Assembly: GCA_944472135.2 (NCBI GenBank) | Contig: OX235265.1 | Location: forward strand, 93,032,984 to 93,096,983 | DNA from: Trichobilharzia regenti | Taxonomy: Eukaryota > Platyhelminthes > Trematoda > Strigeidida > Schistosomatidae | Reading direction: 5' to 3' | Length of the DNA stretch: 64,000 bases | In this document: in pieces, positions 43,127 to 55,040 of the stretch | Layout: each line of letters starts with the position of its first letter | Numbering within the stretch: the first letter of the stretch is position 1 | Made by a program: the position numbers and the translations under genes | The notes under the pieces: model-generated | Database searches by the model: none | What the model was told of the DNA's origin: nothing | The model's input: only the letters and a program-made list of their open reading frames with translations

Positions 43127-43373
43127 ACTACAGAAGACAAGGGCCAGGCAACAGATCGTTTTATTACGAAAATCAACACGTATTTATATATATTTCCTAT
43201 ACATTATTATAGCTTATGCAAGTAGACAAACGCAGTCTTCTGATTGGTTGTTTCTGGATTCATCGAAAAATATAGTTCTCTACGTGCGAATCATATTTTG
43301 CCACGTTAAGTTTTCTGTGATTGGTTGTTGAATCAGCCCTGTACATATTTTCTCACGGCCTGATCTCACCACA
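43123..43373 (+). repeat. solo LTR, family LTR-T
   Basis: TGTAACTACAGAAGACAAGG to CTCACCACA, 251 bp. Flanks are TATA and TGTA, so the 4-bp duplication is either degraded or hidden in the TA run. Confidence 0.75.
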
Positions 43374-43835
43374 TGTATGTATATATGGAGTGTACTGATT
43401 GTCGACACACCTCTTTCCCGGCCTATGTATATATCACTCTCTCTCTCTCTCATGAAAAGGCTTTGATTCTATTATTCTGCGTTTTGTGTAGAAAAAAAAC
43501 CTGTTCTCTTAACATTTTTTGTTTGTACTACATAATAATTATTATTATATTAGATGACATTTCTTTTTACTTGCCAAATGTTGTAAGGATTTGTTTCCTG
43601 TTAAAAGACAACTTTCAAAAAGTAACACAGCAATTTCCCCCCCCTCTCTGTTTTTTCTGCATACTCAATAGTTGAAAGGGTTTTTTCTAACAATAGTTGT
43701 AGAGATACTGTTGTCATAGCACTTCTGTGGTAACCGTAACAATAGAGCAGTATAATAAGTGCAGTGGCAGAAGTGATCAAGAGGTCATATGACAAATATT
43801 TGTTTTTTTGTTTATTATGTGGGTTTAGGTCGATG

Positions 43836-43839
<4 letters not shown>
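43374..43839. other. spacer, no gene seen
   Basis: A (CT)n at 43437-43450 and AT-rich sequence. No convincing frame. Confidence 0.4.

Positions 43840-43891
<52 letters not shown>
43840..43891. repeat. (TA)n microsatellite
   Basis: About 50 bases of TA; frames reading Tyr-Ile repeats across it are artefacts. Confidence 0.97.
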
Positions 43892-43893
<2 letters not shown>

Positions 43894-43965
43894 CACCAAA
43901 AGTGTAGATAATAATAATATTTGCAATTAATAGTGTTCTCTGAGGAGCTGGTCGGTTTAGTTGTG

Positions 43966-44003
43966 GAGCTTTTGTCATCTTTCTGGATGACATCTTCAGT
44001 GCA
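43966..44003 (-). ncRNA. PLE hammerhead-like motif, left arm
   Basis: Minus strand: CACTGAAGA (core CTGANGA), stem II TGTCATC/GATGACA (7 bp, loop CAGAAA), then AAAGC. The second core GAAA reads AAAA, so probably inactive. The mirror copy is at 44887-44924. Confidence 0.55.
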
Positions 44004-44886
44004 GTATTTAGTATAAAGTGAAATGATTTGAATTTCTTCATGAGTGGTGATATAATTGCGTCTCCCGGTAACCATCTTTACATATGCATTGACCGTTTTC
44101 TATTAATTTTGATTTTAAACTTTGTGGTAACATGATTTGCTTTTTATTAGTTAATATATTCCGTTGAGTTGAAAAGAATGGAAGAGAAATACTTACTAAT
44201 GGTCTTCAAAATGAATGGTCATCCACAAAATTTCATCAAAAATTGTTAAAAATCGAATCACAACACAAACAAGGAACCGTCATCAAAGACCACAAGAAAA
44301 TTCATCCTACCATACATGAAAAATATCTCTGAAATAACGGCTATAATAGTGAAACCGTCTGATATAGATGTAGCACACAAACCAGCCGAATCGCTTAATT
44401 CGATCTTATGCAAACCAAAAGATCCAACAGAAAAAGGAGATAAAATTAATACCATTTACAAAATAAATTGTATGAACTGTAACAGACATTACATCGGTGG
44501 TCGAAGTGGGCGTCCCCTTCGAATCAGAATCCAGGAACACAAATCAGCCGTGAAAAGACATCATATATATTCTTTCATATCAATGCATATAGGCAACTAT
44601 GGACATTAATTTGATTAGGATAATGTGGAAATCTTAGACAGAGGAAATACCAAAATTGCAGTCATGGAATTCCTAGAAGCCTGGTACTCAAACGAATATG
44701 CAATCAGCAAACACGTAAATATAGACGAAATATACCAACTAATAAAAGGTGAATCATGTTACCACAAAGTTTAAAATCCAAGTCGATAGAAAATGATCAA
44801 TACTTATGTAAAGATGGTTACCGGGAGACGCAATTATATCACCACTCAAGAAGAAATTTAAATCATTTCACTTCATACTAAATACT

Positions 44887-44924
44887 GCACTGAAGATGTC
44901 GTCCAGAAAGATGACAAAAGCTCC
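44887..44924 (+). ncRNA. PLE hammerhead-like motif, right arm
   Basis: CACTGAAGA, stem II GTCGTC/GATGAC (an A to G change keeps pairing as G-T), AAAAGC. Counterpart of 43966-44003. Confidence 0.55.
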
Positions 44925-45061
44925 ACAACTAAACCGACCAGCTCCTCAGAGAACACTATTAATTGCGAATCATCCACCTGAGTTACAAATCTTTTCTATT
45001 ATTTTAATAACAATGAAATAATTATAATAATAACAATAATAATAATGAATTGATATTCAAG

Positions 45062-45290
45062 GATTTGTTTGTAGAGATTTAATTCAGCGGTTGCAGGATT
45101 TCATTATGATCTGACGTCGGACATAGAACCACTGGAAAACCACCTTGGAGTTTTGGACAGCTGCTTTGTCCTACTTTGGGACTTAACAACAACACGCACC
45201 CATCACCGGGGTTCGAGCCTACGAACTCCCGGATACGAGGCAACGACGCACACCATTAAGTCACCTGGACCCGACCCAGTCAGCCTTAAT
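45062..45290 (-). repeat. SINE S1, minus strand
   Basis: Minus strand: GGGTCCAGGTGACTTAATGG (box A region), GGCTCGAACCCC (box B), TTGTTAAGTCCC for the 5' core (degraded), GGACAAAGCAGCTGTCC for the 3' core. Tail ATGAAATCCTGCAACC. Older than the copy at 25869. Confidence 0.65.
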
Positions 45291-46059
45291 GGGGAAAACT
45301 GTTAACAAACGATATTATTAATGAGCGATTTTCCTGTTTGATAGTCGGTTCTTGCAGAAGTCTCATCATCAGTATATGACCATTGTCAAGTAACTTAACC
45401 TTAAGTTCCTATTATTTGCGAAGACGCTCCAAACTGATAATTACTATGACTGATTCTGGACTTTAACTCCAAAACGCCAGTACTTGTAAGAAAGAAGTTG
45501 TATTGTTTGGCAGTTAAAATCAAGATTAGTACAAAGTTTGTTAACAGATGTTTTACGCTAAATATAATGTACTTTTATTCGTATTCTTTTGTCTTCTTCC
45601 AACTTGTACACGATTGAACAATTCGTGCTTTCGAGTTGCCCGTCAATGGCTACACCAAGGTCAATGAACCACCGTTCAATGTTCACTTTCCTTTGCAACC
45701 ATTATTAAATTACGTTTGTACTCTGAGAGGATAATAATAATGAGTTAGAATAAATGGAATGCAAGAGAGAGACGCTTAATACAAGCCTAGGAATACAACT
45801 GTGTCACAGAGAATCAATTATTCAATAAAGGTGAGTAGTGACCAAAAACTAGGAGAAAAAGGTTAAACCACAATAAACTTATTTATTTATTTTGTTTTGA
45901 AAACATCAAGAAAATTATCTGGTATATATACATATATATATTAGCTGTAAAAACTCCTAAATGTCATTGGTACATTACTGCTGTCAAGTAGTTTAAATTT
46001 ATGCCGAAAAGGTTATTTATCACTTTCCAAAACAAGTAAGTGAAAATTTAACATAACAT
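45291..46059. other. spacer, no gene seen
   Basis: Nothing recognised in 770 bases. Confidence 0.45.
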
Positions 46060-46289
46060 AACAATTTCGCTTTATTCCAGAAACAGTACTTGTGGTACAG
46101 TGTGGAATTTTCAGCACATATCTACAATATTGCATCTAATTTCATCGTACATTTAAAAGGAGTATTACAAAAAAATAAGTAAATATAAAAAAAGCCCAGT
46201 AAAAAACCAGAAAAGAAACAGAAATAACAAAAAAAAACAAAAGAAAAAATGCAAATAAAAATCGCAAGTAGAAAGGAAGTGATATGTAT

Positions 46290-46291
<2 letters not shown>

Positions 46292-46339
<48 letters not shown>
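46292..46339. repeat. (TA)n microsatellite
   Basis: About 47 bases of TA at the left edge of the LTR. Confidence 0.95.
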
Positions 46340-46344
<5 letters not shown>

Positions 46345-46489
46345 GTGGTCTCTCTCTTTCTGTTGCTCTCTTAGTCTGTGACCATTTCACTTTGATGAAC
46401 CTGTCTCCTTTAACAATGTATATTCCCCTTATATTATATATAATATGTGTGTCTGTTGACAGTCTGTCCTTGGTGATATATATCCATAT

Positions 46490-46805
46490 AATATGTGTGT
46501 TTGTTGACATGTCTGCTATATTTTGCTATGTATATATGGATCGATATTCCATTATAATTAGCCAATCATGTTAAGACTGTCTATTGATTGTTCACACACT
46601 TGTCTGGACATTCATATATATTTCGCTCTCACAATTTGTGTGACTTACTTACTTTGGTGTGAGACCACTTATTGCTTCTCCTTGTGTTTGGAAAATAGAA
46701 GTATCATCGCAAACCTAGTGGTCTTCTGATTTCCGTCTTTCTTGCGTCAGGACTATTAAATTCTCGACCAGTACATAACAATAATTTGGCGACGAGTACA
46801 TAATA
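46490..46805 (+). repeat. LTR of a CsRn1/Boudicca-type Gypsy element plus primer site
   Basis: Shares GGATCGATATTCCATTATAA, GTGGTCTTCTGATTTCC and GTCAGGACTATTAA with the minus-strand LTR at 56606-57020. It ends GTACATAACA at about 46789 and is followed by ATAATTTGGCGACGAG, the primer binding site, so a little internal sequence remains. The left border is uncertain. Confidence 0.7.
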
Positions 46806-47366
46806 GGAAGATAAACACTAATGATGAAAAAAGATTTCAGTACTGGGTAGTGGAAGCTATGATATGTGTATGCGTGGTGAACAGTGACAGCTATAATCAT
46901 ACAGAAATTATTGAGATGTTCCTAAGAATGTTTATAGCCAAGATGATCAGTTAATTTGATTGAACAACACTGAACAATCATAAAATAAACATTTCAGGTT
47001 GTGTTTTTTTATTGTCAGCACTAATGCAGTGTTTGTAGTGGTAGTGTGAGGAATCATGCATAATACAAAATTTTTAAGATGGTGATAGTGGCGTTCATAA
47101 ACAAGATTGTCAGTTAAATAGTGCCGAACAAAGAACAACCACAAAACTAATATTACATGATGGTTAATGACAGGACAATTTTGTAATAATCATAGTGATA
47201 ATATAGTCGGACCCAGTAGATATACAAAGAAGGAATAGAGTAAAGTACAAAAAAGTAAGCCAATGATAATAATATTAAGTAGCTAAGTATGTTTAAGAAG
47301 GTTGTTCACTATAGAGTACAAATAAGAGAGTATAAGGGGGAAATAACAAGGGCCAAAATTATGTTA

Positions 47367-49214
47367 TTAACAACAAAGCAAGTCATAGGTTTCACGCCTA
47401 ACATTGTCTCTGTCACTTAGAACACGGGCCAAATATGGTATCGTTGAGTTCCTATACTTGGTTGTACGAGCATATATTATTTTGTACTGATTTCTGGTTC
47501 TACCTGATGAGATGCAAGGAGAGAGTTGGGAATAGAGGGGGTGTTGGGGGTCAGAGAGTATGGTTTTAGACCATTTCTCGCATGTATTCAGATGCTTATC
47601 CACTAATGTTGTGACGAGCTGACTGAGTTTTACACCGCTAGTCCTACTAACTACCTTCAACATCCTTCTCAGGATGGTATAATCCTTTTTCAGTAACCCA
47701 GGAAAGACTAACGGGGAACAGTAAAGTAGAATAGGTAGGATACGAGAGTTGACAAATTGTGAAAGCAGAGGTTGAGGGACTCCAGTTAGTCTGAGTTTCT
47801 TAATGTAGTAGGTTAGACGAAACACTTTCTTGGAAATCATTTGGATATGAGATGACCAGTAAGGTCGGAAGATATAACTAATCCGAGGTATTTTGCATTA
47901 GACTTTGTTTCAATTATAGTCCCCTCAATTCTACAGGCATCATGAGTGCTTACTAGTGTTTGTAGATCTCGTTTATGCCTAAAGGAGAAGTCGACAGTCT
48001 GGCATTTTGAGGGATTCAGCGTTAGGCCATTTATTTTAGACCACTGACTGATGTCCGACAGGAAGCTATTTAATTTGAAGCAGTCTGACTGAGACTTAAC
48101 GGGAAGCGAAACAGTCAGGTCATCTGCATATTTGACGAAGTTGATTTCGTCTGAGAGAGGTAAGTCATGTAAGAAGAAGGAAAAGAGAAACGGCGAGAGA
48201 ACAGCACCCTGAGGAACACCAGCTTCAGTAAGCAAAGGAGAGGAAGCTACACCATTATATACCGTGTACTGCATCCTATTGGAGAAGTAAGAGTGCAGCC
48301 AGTTGATAGCCCAGGACTCAGTTTGTGTAAGGCTAAGCTTGTTTAACAAAAGGCCTCTAGGTACAGAGTCAAAAGCAGATGTGTAATCAAGGAAAGTACA
48401 ACGGACATACTTGGCCCCTTTGTCTAAGGAGGATACAATGTTGTGATGAAACACAGCAGCAGCATCCAAAGTACTTCTACCCTGTTTGTAAGCAAACTGC
48501 TTTGGATCGTTTGAGAAGCTTAGGGAGGGAATGAGTTTTTGTAACAGTAATTTCTCCATCAGTTTCAAAAAAGGAGAGGTAATGGCAATTGGTCTAAACT
48601 TAACACTATCTCCAGAACCAGACTTGGGTACAGGGATGATTTTAATATCTTTCCACAGAGAAGGTACAATAATTAGAAAAAGAAGTATTGAAAATGCTTG
48701 TAAGTGGGTTACTTAAAATATCAGCACATTTCTTTAAAACAATGGCAGGTATACCATCAGGGCCTAGACTCTGGGAAGGTTTAAGAGATTTCAAACATTT
48801 AAGAACATCAGAAGTATTGAAACGATGAAAGTCACTGGTCGTGTTATTAGTTAAATTGAAGGCAGAAGGGACATTTGGAGGGCGGATGAAAGATCTATTG
48901 AGAGTATTTACATCAATAGAAGAGGCAAAATTATTATGCTTACCACAACCAGTAATTTCTCTAAAAAGCTTCCATATGTTTTCTGAGGTTTTACAAGATA
49001 GTATTGTTTGATTATAAATGTTGTTTAGTCTCTTGATTTCAGATTTAATTTGGGTGTTTATCTTCTTAAGACCAGATTTATTCTTTGTCTTGTACAGCTT
49101 CTCTTTTTCTCTACGAAGTTTTTTGAGATGAGGGGAAGAAAAACGATCCATTCTTTTGAAAATTATCTGTTTTGGACAGCATATATCAAGACAGAATTTA
49201 AGATAGTCAGTCAA
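47367..49214 (-). pseudogene. CR1-like reverse transcriptase, two frameshifts
   Basis: Three abutting frames on the minus strand. 49214-48642: KLRREKEKLYKTKNKSGLKK, IWKLFREITG, SLGPDGIPAIVLKKCADIL. After a shift near 48665: SVKFRPIAITSPFLKLMEKL, FAYKQGRSTLDAAAVF, CTFLDYTSAFDSVPRGLL, AGVPQGAVLSPFLFSFFLHD, FVKYADDLTVSLPVK. After a single-base loss near 47855: MISKKVFRLTYYIKKLRLTG to LYSQLSPCISSGRTRN and a stop at 47367-47369. The best preserved RT of this family in the window; the endonuclease is missing. Confidence 0.88.
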
Positions 49215-49369
49215 ATTGGAAATAGTATCATCCAGTTTGTATCAAAGATTTTGGCTTTTTGTATTTTTCTCAAAAGAATGGATACTGAACAAAGAATATT
49301 CCTTTTCGATAACCTGCTCTTCATCAGGTTCTACAGTTACACATACACACTAGTGAGTGAATTAGTACG

Positions 49370-49745
49370 ATTCACATGTACAAATAGTGCACATAGTACA
49401 AATATCAATTCATATGTATCTGTGGGAGCAGTTACATTGGAAAAAGACAGAGGAGGGCCTACGTCAGATTCTGCGAACATGTATCAAGGAGCCTCCGGTT
49501 AAACGGACTGAATTGTTTAAGGTCTTCAATTGCCAAACACCTGATTGACACAGGACAGCACTGAGTAGATGTGCTGGAATCATTCAAAATAATTAACAAA
49601 CAAATTACCTCAAGTCTTCTCAGGTTTTCTGAAGCTATAGCCATAAAACGATTGAAGCCTGACTTATGTGTCCAAAAAGAATCACTCCCCCTTTATTTTT
49701 CGCTTGACTCTCTTAAGAGATCATTTTTCTTGATCTTCTGAATTC
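49370..49745 (+). mobile_element. Penelope-like GIY-YIG fragment
   Basis: Plus strand frames: YQFICICGSSYIGKRQRRAY (49388), SSIAKHLIDTGQH, LESFKIINKQITSSLLRFSE, AIAIKRLKPDLCVQKESLPL, ending near 49740. One TGA after GQH and one shift. Likely ends the CR1 truncation point at about 49230; the short stretch between is unassigned. Confidence 0.75.
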
Positions 49746-49913
49746 AGCTCACTGTATTACATCATCAACTTCTCATCTGACATCGTGTGCACCGAAATTT
49801 TCAAATTTTGATCTTCCCTTATCTAATCACGTAACTATTACTAATTTTCTCTTGTTACCACCCCAGCAACACAACTGTTAACTGATTTTTTTTCAAGAAA
49901 CTTCTCTAACAAG

Positions 49914-49946
<33 letters not shown>

Positions 49947-50159
49947 TGTTGTAACACTTTAGACACCCTCTAAATCTCAACGCCTTATTTCACCATGACG
50001 CTCTGACAATATGCTTGCTAATGGACAAAGGTTTGTTAAAACTGTACACTTTTTATTTTTATTTTATTCGAAAATTCAGGTTGTACGCAGTTGATGGGAA
50101 CCAAGAAAATAAAATGGATCCAGATTATTCTGCGCCAATGTTTCTGCTTTCTTTGTTCG
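49746..50159. other. spacer with (TA)n
   Basis: (TA)n at 49919-49937. No gene seen. Confidence 0.4.
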
Positions 50160-50790
50160 AATGAATTAGTGTTACTAACAAGATGAATGTTGTTTAAATA
50201 ACATCAAATCAATAATGATAATAATATCAATGGATTAGAGTTCAATAGCATCACCATGACAATCCACACTGAATATCAGTAAAATTAGAAAAAAGGCAGA
50301 AAACACAAATTCATGAATTTATACTCTTCATTGAGGGTCAGAGCAGCAGAAGCGGCTGGACTTGCTTCTTCTGCATACAGAGCGCTGATTTTCTCACGTG
50401 AATCGCGGTAGCCTCTACTGTTTGTAAATATGCGGCACCTGGATGTTTCTGGCAACCTTTTTGGTTGTTACTTGGTAGATGATAGAGAAAAGGACTCTTC
50501 AATTCTGGCTTTGTAACCGGCTGGTTCGGACCAGGTGGTCTAATGTCGAACGGATGATGGTTTTCAACATACCTTTATTTAGCCGCACCGATAGATGTTC
50601 CCGAACGAGTACGAAAAATGAAATTCCTAGAAAGATGGCCGATATAACTCGCTGCAAAAGAGAAGTTGAATTGGTAAATACCATTAAAATGGTTTGTCTA
50701 GGTACTTCATCTTCCATTTTAGCAATCACCACCAGTCGTGTAGAAAATCAGACTTGTAGCTTACCAGCACTATTAGTTCTTTGATTAATG
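50160..50790 (-). mobile_element. Penelope-like element, nuclease and 3' UTR, minus strand
   Basis: Minus strand; same subfamily as 34346-36190. MVIAKMEDEVPRQTILMVFT overlaps the frame around YTxCNSTSLLQRVISAIFLG; the nuclease reads in a shifted frame, as in the relative at 35650. The 3' UTR shares CATGAATTTATAGTCT-like sequence and the AACAGCATTAATG region (diverged). Broken by frameshifts. Confidence 0.7.
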
Positions 50791-50796
50791 GGGTTT

Positions 50797-50945
50797 ATTG
50801 CTAGTATAGTTGAGTATTTGATCTGTGTGCGTTGATTTTCTATATACTTGTGTTCCTAAATTTCCTGTGTTGCTTTAGAAATTTAGAAACACATGTATAT
50901 AGAAAATCAACGCACACAGACCAAATACTCAACTATACTAGCAAT
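50797..50945. repeat. inverted repeat, 68-base arms, at a PLE 5' end
   Basis: 50797-50864 pairs with 50878-50945 (about 65 of 68 matches) around CTGTGTTGCTTTA. The right arm is the PLE coding sequence (HVYRKSTHTDQILNYTSN); the left arm is its inverted copy. Confidence 0.85.
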
Positions 50946-51830
50946 ATTCCAATTACTCACAAAAGAAACTGTGTGCAGACATTGTTTAGAAGTGTTCAAA
51001 CACATTGTAGTACTCTAGAGTTGAAAAGAATAGAAGAAAAATACTTACTAACGGTCTTCACAAAGAATGGTAATCCACAAAATTTCATCAAAAAGTGTTT
51101 AAAATCGAATCACAACACGAACAAGGAACCGTCATCAAAGACCACAAGAAAATTCATCCTACCATACATGAGAAATATCTCTGAAATAACAACTGGAATA
51201 TTGAAACCGCTTGAAATAGATATAGCACACAAGTCAGTCAAATCGCCTAATTCGATATTATGTAAACCGAAAAATCCATCCAACAGAAAAAGGAGATAAA
51301 ATTAATACCATTTACAAAATAAATTGTATGAACTGTAACAGACATTACATCGGTGGTCGAAGTGGGCGTCCCCTTCGAATCAGAACCCAGGAACACAAAT
51401 CAGCCGTGAAAAGACATGATATAAATTCTTTAGTATCAATGCATATAGACAATTATGGACATTAGTTTGATAACTGGGATAATGTCGAAATCCTAGACAG
51501 AGGAAACACCACCAAAAGTGCCAAGGAATTCCTAGAAGCCTGGTACTCAGACGAATATGCAATTAACAACTAATAGAAAGTAAACCATGTGACGAGGAGG
51601 TTTCAAATCCAAGTCAACCGAAGATGGTCAATACGTATGTAAAAATGGTTACTGGGAGACACACGCAATTCTATCACTCATGGAAAAAATTTAAATCATT
51701 TCACTTCATACTAAATATTGCGCTAAAAGGGGATGTTGTCCAGCAGGGGGGATGACGGAAGCTCCTCAGAGAACACTATTAATTGCAAATCATCCACCTG
51801 AGCTACAAATCTTCTGTATTATTTCAAGAT
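50878..51830 (+). mobile_element. Penelope-like element, RT thumb to terminal repeat
   Basis: Frame 50832-51299: HVYRKSTHTDQILNYTSN, KRIEEKYLLTVFTKNGNPQN, PYMRNISEITTGILKPLEID. Then, after a shift near 51285, YKINCMNCNRHYIGGRSGRP and AVKRHDINSLVSMHIDNYGH, EFLEAWYSDEYAINN. Terminal part with a hammerhead-like motif at 51721-51765. Closest relative: 43921-44967. Two or three lesions. Confidence 0.82.
51721..51765 (+). ncRNA. PLE hammerhead-like motif, degraded core
   Basis: GGGGATG, stem II GTTGTCC/GGATGAC (7 bp allowing G-T), GGAAGC. Homologous to 44887-44924, with core residues lost but stem II kept. Confidence 0.45.
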
Positions 51831-52611
51831 AAAGAGTCGGTTTGCTTTAATGTATATCGTCTCAATGCCCTTCTTAATGGGATGAACTCTGCAAACGTTT
51901 TTAGAAAGCAAGTATAAAAAAAGAAACTTGCAGAGTAGCTTCATTTAATTCTCAAAACTTTATCAAACTAATTTATCGTTGAAATTGTAATTATGAATTT
52001 TTATTTTTATTTTTTAAAAGGCGTCATTTTATACGCAGCTCAACTGTTCAATGTCCAAAATTATTATTTTAAATGGAGAATATTAAAAAAAAGGAACAAT
52101 ACATTTTTAAGGAAGTGTTTTCATGTATTTAATGATATAGGTATAGGAAATGGGAAAGAAAAAACGTTTTTAAAAGGTGGATTTACTACTTAAATTACTC
52201 AAAAACAAAAATAGAAAAACAGATACAGGTCTGCTTGAAAGTTAGTTAACTTGCTTAATATATTATTTATAAAAAGGGTTAGTTAGTTAGTTAGTGGGTT
52301 AGTTGGTTAGTGAAAGTAATCACTTACCCATTTAGTTGATAGGAGCTATAGAACTACGCAAATTAAACTTCATATTCGCATTATTCTAGATATATCCTAA
52401 ATTAAATGAAAATTAACTCTGCGTTAGATTTAAAAAAGTTTTATTTTTAACAATAAATAAGCATAAATTGTGATTAATTAGAAGAAGGAATTGTTTTTCT
52501 TTTTTTAAATTTAACTAGCCATTATAGAATACGTATTTTATAATTAGATAGAGTGTGAGGATAGTTCATCATAATTATCGTCAAATCTGAGGAAATCTTC
52601 TAGGTTCAGTT
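51831..52611. other. AT-rich spacer with (GTTA)n
   Basis: Very AT-rich; (GTTA)n at 52279-52311. The 66-codon frame at 51993 is low-complexity and not called. Confidence 0.45.
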
Positions 52612-53395
52612 TATTATATTATTTATTATTGTTCTCTTGGGTTCCTAGTAGAACATAGGGCTTCAACTCCACGTCTCCACTTGCTTCAGTATTCCTTCTG
52701 CTGTACTTTTCACCTGCTGTCACCCACCCTTGCACTGACATCCCACTCGCTGCGTGCTTCCCTTTCAGCCTGGTTTCACTCGAGAAATGGCCTGACGTGC
52801 GCGAATGCGATGTCACCCAGCGGCGGCCTCCTCAGCGAGCGAGTGTCCAATCCATCCATCTCCACTTTCTCCTGCATATTTGTTGGTTGGCGATTGGTTT
52901 GTTCAGTATAGATCCAGAGAAGATAGTTGTTGATAAAGGTCTGCATCGCAACCTGTTAGAAATATTCTTTGTGATCCGCCCGCCAAGTTTCCGATCCGTT
53001 TAGAACAACTGACTGACTTGACGTTGTTTGTATTGAAAATTCAACTGAATTTTGTTGTTAATGCTGAGTGACGAAGATTTCCAGATTGGTTTCAGGTTGA
53101 TGAATGCGTTTCTCGATGCCTTCCAGATTCTCAGTTTGACATCCTCGTCCGTTTCGACTTCCTGTAGTTGAGACAATGCTCCCTAGATAATTGAGTGAAG
53201 TAACTAACCTATTTCAAACCCCTCCCGTTGGTGGTGATCGACGCTGGATGTTGCTGTTGTTGTAGGTTGGATGGTTGGTTAGTTGGTTATTTTCAGAACC
53301 TCCGTCTTGTCTATGTTCATATGGAGTCCTGTCTTTGCTGCCAGCCTCTTCGACCACTTTGTCGGTTTTCGCTTGTAAGTCTTCGATTTTGTGTG
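52612..53395 (-). mobile_element. RTE-A LINE, 3' part
   Basis: Tail TTGGGTTCCTAGTAGAACATAGGG (+ reading), C-terminal region (SRTSGHFSSETRLKGKHAAS in the minus frame 52816-52619), then upstream to the GTGAACAT/GACAAGACGGAGG part near 53310. Frames broken. Confidence 0.8.
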
Positions 53396-53934
53396 AGGTT
53401 CAGTTTATCAGTAAGCTATAATCATAGAACTTCTTATTCATAGAAGGTATTCTGGGTTCATCTTGATTGAAGTAACACAAATTCACTGAGAAGTTGATAT
53501 TCACTTCTTCTTGATGCCTTAATGATGCCTCTTGGCTCTCCATGAAGTTTACACTGATGAAATCCAGCAAAAATTCTTACGAAACACTGATATTTACATC
53601 AATCTCTTTGTCATTATGGGCTTCACGATGGATATTCTGATATTCTGAAGCGAGTGTTCAGTTAGACGGGGAGATCCATCCATGTCGGGGTATGAAGTGG
53701 ACGCTTATTGACAACGGCAGTTGACGATGGTGTTACATCATAGACTGATGAATACTCCTCATCCAGGTATCAGCGAAAAAACAAAACAACTGGTTCAGCC
53801 AAGAGTCCCTTTTAAATAAATTCATTTTCGTCAGCTGTACAGAGTCATTCATATACAGTTGTTTTTCATAAAAGGGGACGGTAAAAAAAGTGATGAGTTG
53901 TCATGATCATAATCGTTAATAATAACCAATATAT
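53396..53934. other. spacer, no gene seen
   Basis: Nothing recognised. Confidence 0.4.
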
Positions 53935-54043
53935 CTGGGCATAGCCGAGACACTAGTCATCCAAAAGCTCAAACCCACACTATGTATCCAAAAGAAATAC
54001 GTCCAACCTTTGTCCCTGCCATGGCCATCATAAACAGGTAATT
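53935..54043 (+). mobile_element. Penelope-like element, last residues of the nuclease ORF
   Basis: AETLVIQKLKPTLCIQKKYV, QPLSLPWPS and stop: the usual PLE C-terminus (compare KPGLCVQKQ at 38800 and KPNLCTQKE at 61738). The rest is missing; the palindrome follows at once. Confidence 0.75.
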
Positions 54044-54296
54044 AAGAAGACAGTTGCAGCGAAGAAAATTTTGCCTTTCGATGAAGTCATCGTCAGCTAG
54101 GCTGTACATTCGTGTATTTATAACAAATGGATAGGAAAGTTCCAGAATAATTTCCGGTTAAGGGTTTATTAATTTGACCCTTAACCGGAAATTATTCTGG
54201 AACTTTCCTATCCATTTGTTATAAATACACGAATGTACAGCCTAGTTGACGATGACTTCATCGAAAGGCAAAATTTTCTTCGCTGCAACCGTCTTT
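54044..54296. repeat. palindrome, two 121-base arms
   Basis: 54044-54164 and 54176-54296 are reverse complements with only a few mismatches, around an 11-base loop (TTATTAATTTG). Each arm holds GACGATGACTTCATCGAAAGGC, in which CTGACGA (minus strand of the left arm) and GAAA could be a degraded hammerhead core. It lies directly behind a PLE ORF end, so the arms are probably PLE terminal repeats in inverted order. Confidence 0.85.
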
Positions 54297-55040
54297 TTAT
54301 TAATTCCTAATAACCAATACATAAGAGATGAAGTCGAATTATGTTGCAAAAGTTACTCAATAAGTAACCTAATGAATGAGTTTTAATCGGGATGTGGAGG
54401 AAAATGTTTGAAAGAAATACAAGAGCTATGAAGAGTTAAGAATATCAAGTCGATAGAAAACACTAAGTTCGCGTTACCATTATAGTAGATTTGGCTGAAT
54501 AGTTCTATTTTCCATACAGAGCTTCAGTTTTCCGACTTAGATGGCCAAAGCCTTTAGCAATGCCAACAAGACGAGAGCGTGTTGTTTTCGTCAGGTTGCC
54601 CCATTCACTTTTCAGATTACTTTGAAGCAGGATTTTGATAAACGACAGAATGATTTGTGTCAACAAGGTGTTCAATTATCACATTCGCTATAGACCCACG
54701 CTGCTACCCTTCTGCAACCATGAGAACTATTGTTATTTAACTCTATCAGACAGGGTACGCATCGGACGGATAATATATATGACTACATAGGAACACGTGA
54801 ACATACACATAGAAAGGGTTAGATGCGATATCCAATATTCATGAACTCCACAGATCAGTGGATGACCGAAACATTCTTCTTTTAGTGTTACTAGGAAGAA
54901 TGTTCCTCTCGAAGCTGCTGAAATCATTCTCTCGAGAATGTCGTAGGTTAGGTCCATCTTAAAATCAATGATTTTGACAAGATTGCTTAATACAGATGAT
55001 GCTGGGCTTTTCGGAGTTTTTGGCTTCAGAATCTTGTCGA
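54297..55040. other. unassigned, minus frame open
   Basis: Minus strand frame 55077-54733 (NLIDKILKPKTPKSPASSVL, LERMISAASRGTFFLVTLKE) overlaps the end of the gag-protease frame but is no RT I recognise. The expected Gypsy RT does not follow, so the element is broken here. Confidence 0.35.

Larger units (their letters stand above)
43921..44967 (+). mobile_element. Penelope-like element with inverted terminal copies
   Basis: Core at 44164-44726: EEKYLLMVFKMNGHPQNFIK, PYMKNISEITAIIVKPSDID, then the nuclease YKINCMNCNRHYIGGRSGRP and AVKRHHIYSFISMHIGNYGH. Bases 43921-44163 and 44727-44967 are inverted repeats of about 240 bases (GTAAAGATGGTTACCGGGAGAC shared). Each arm carries a hammerhead-like motif. 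PLE copies with terminal repeats in inverted orientation are known. A sister copy lies at 50797-51830. Confidence 0.8.
46060..49230 (-). mobile_element. CR1-like LINE, RT to 3' end, with an LTR inserted
   Basis: 3' tail at 46065-46140 (+ reading ATTCCAGAAACAGTACTTGTG, GTGTGGAATTTTCAGCAC). The 3' UTR is interrupted by a Gypsy LTR piece (about 46292-46800) and resumes to the RT at 47367. The RT coding region reaches 49214. 5'-truncated; the plus-strand PLE nuclease fragment follows at about 49370. Continuity across the LTR is inferred. Confidence 0.75.

Noticed and set aside
43601..44075. ORFs with long Tyr-Ile repeats
   Set aside because: They run through the (TA)n microsatellite at 43840-43891; same for 46142-46574.
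49147..49283. 14-base inverted repeat TCAAAAGAATGGAT at the CR1/PLE boundary
   Set aside because: Too short to separate from chance in this composition; noted only as a possible trace of the junction.
51993..52193. ORF of 66 codons, Phe/Lys/Asn rich
   Set aside because: Composition follows the AT content; no start context, splice site or family.
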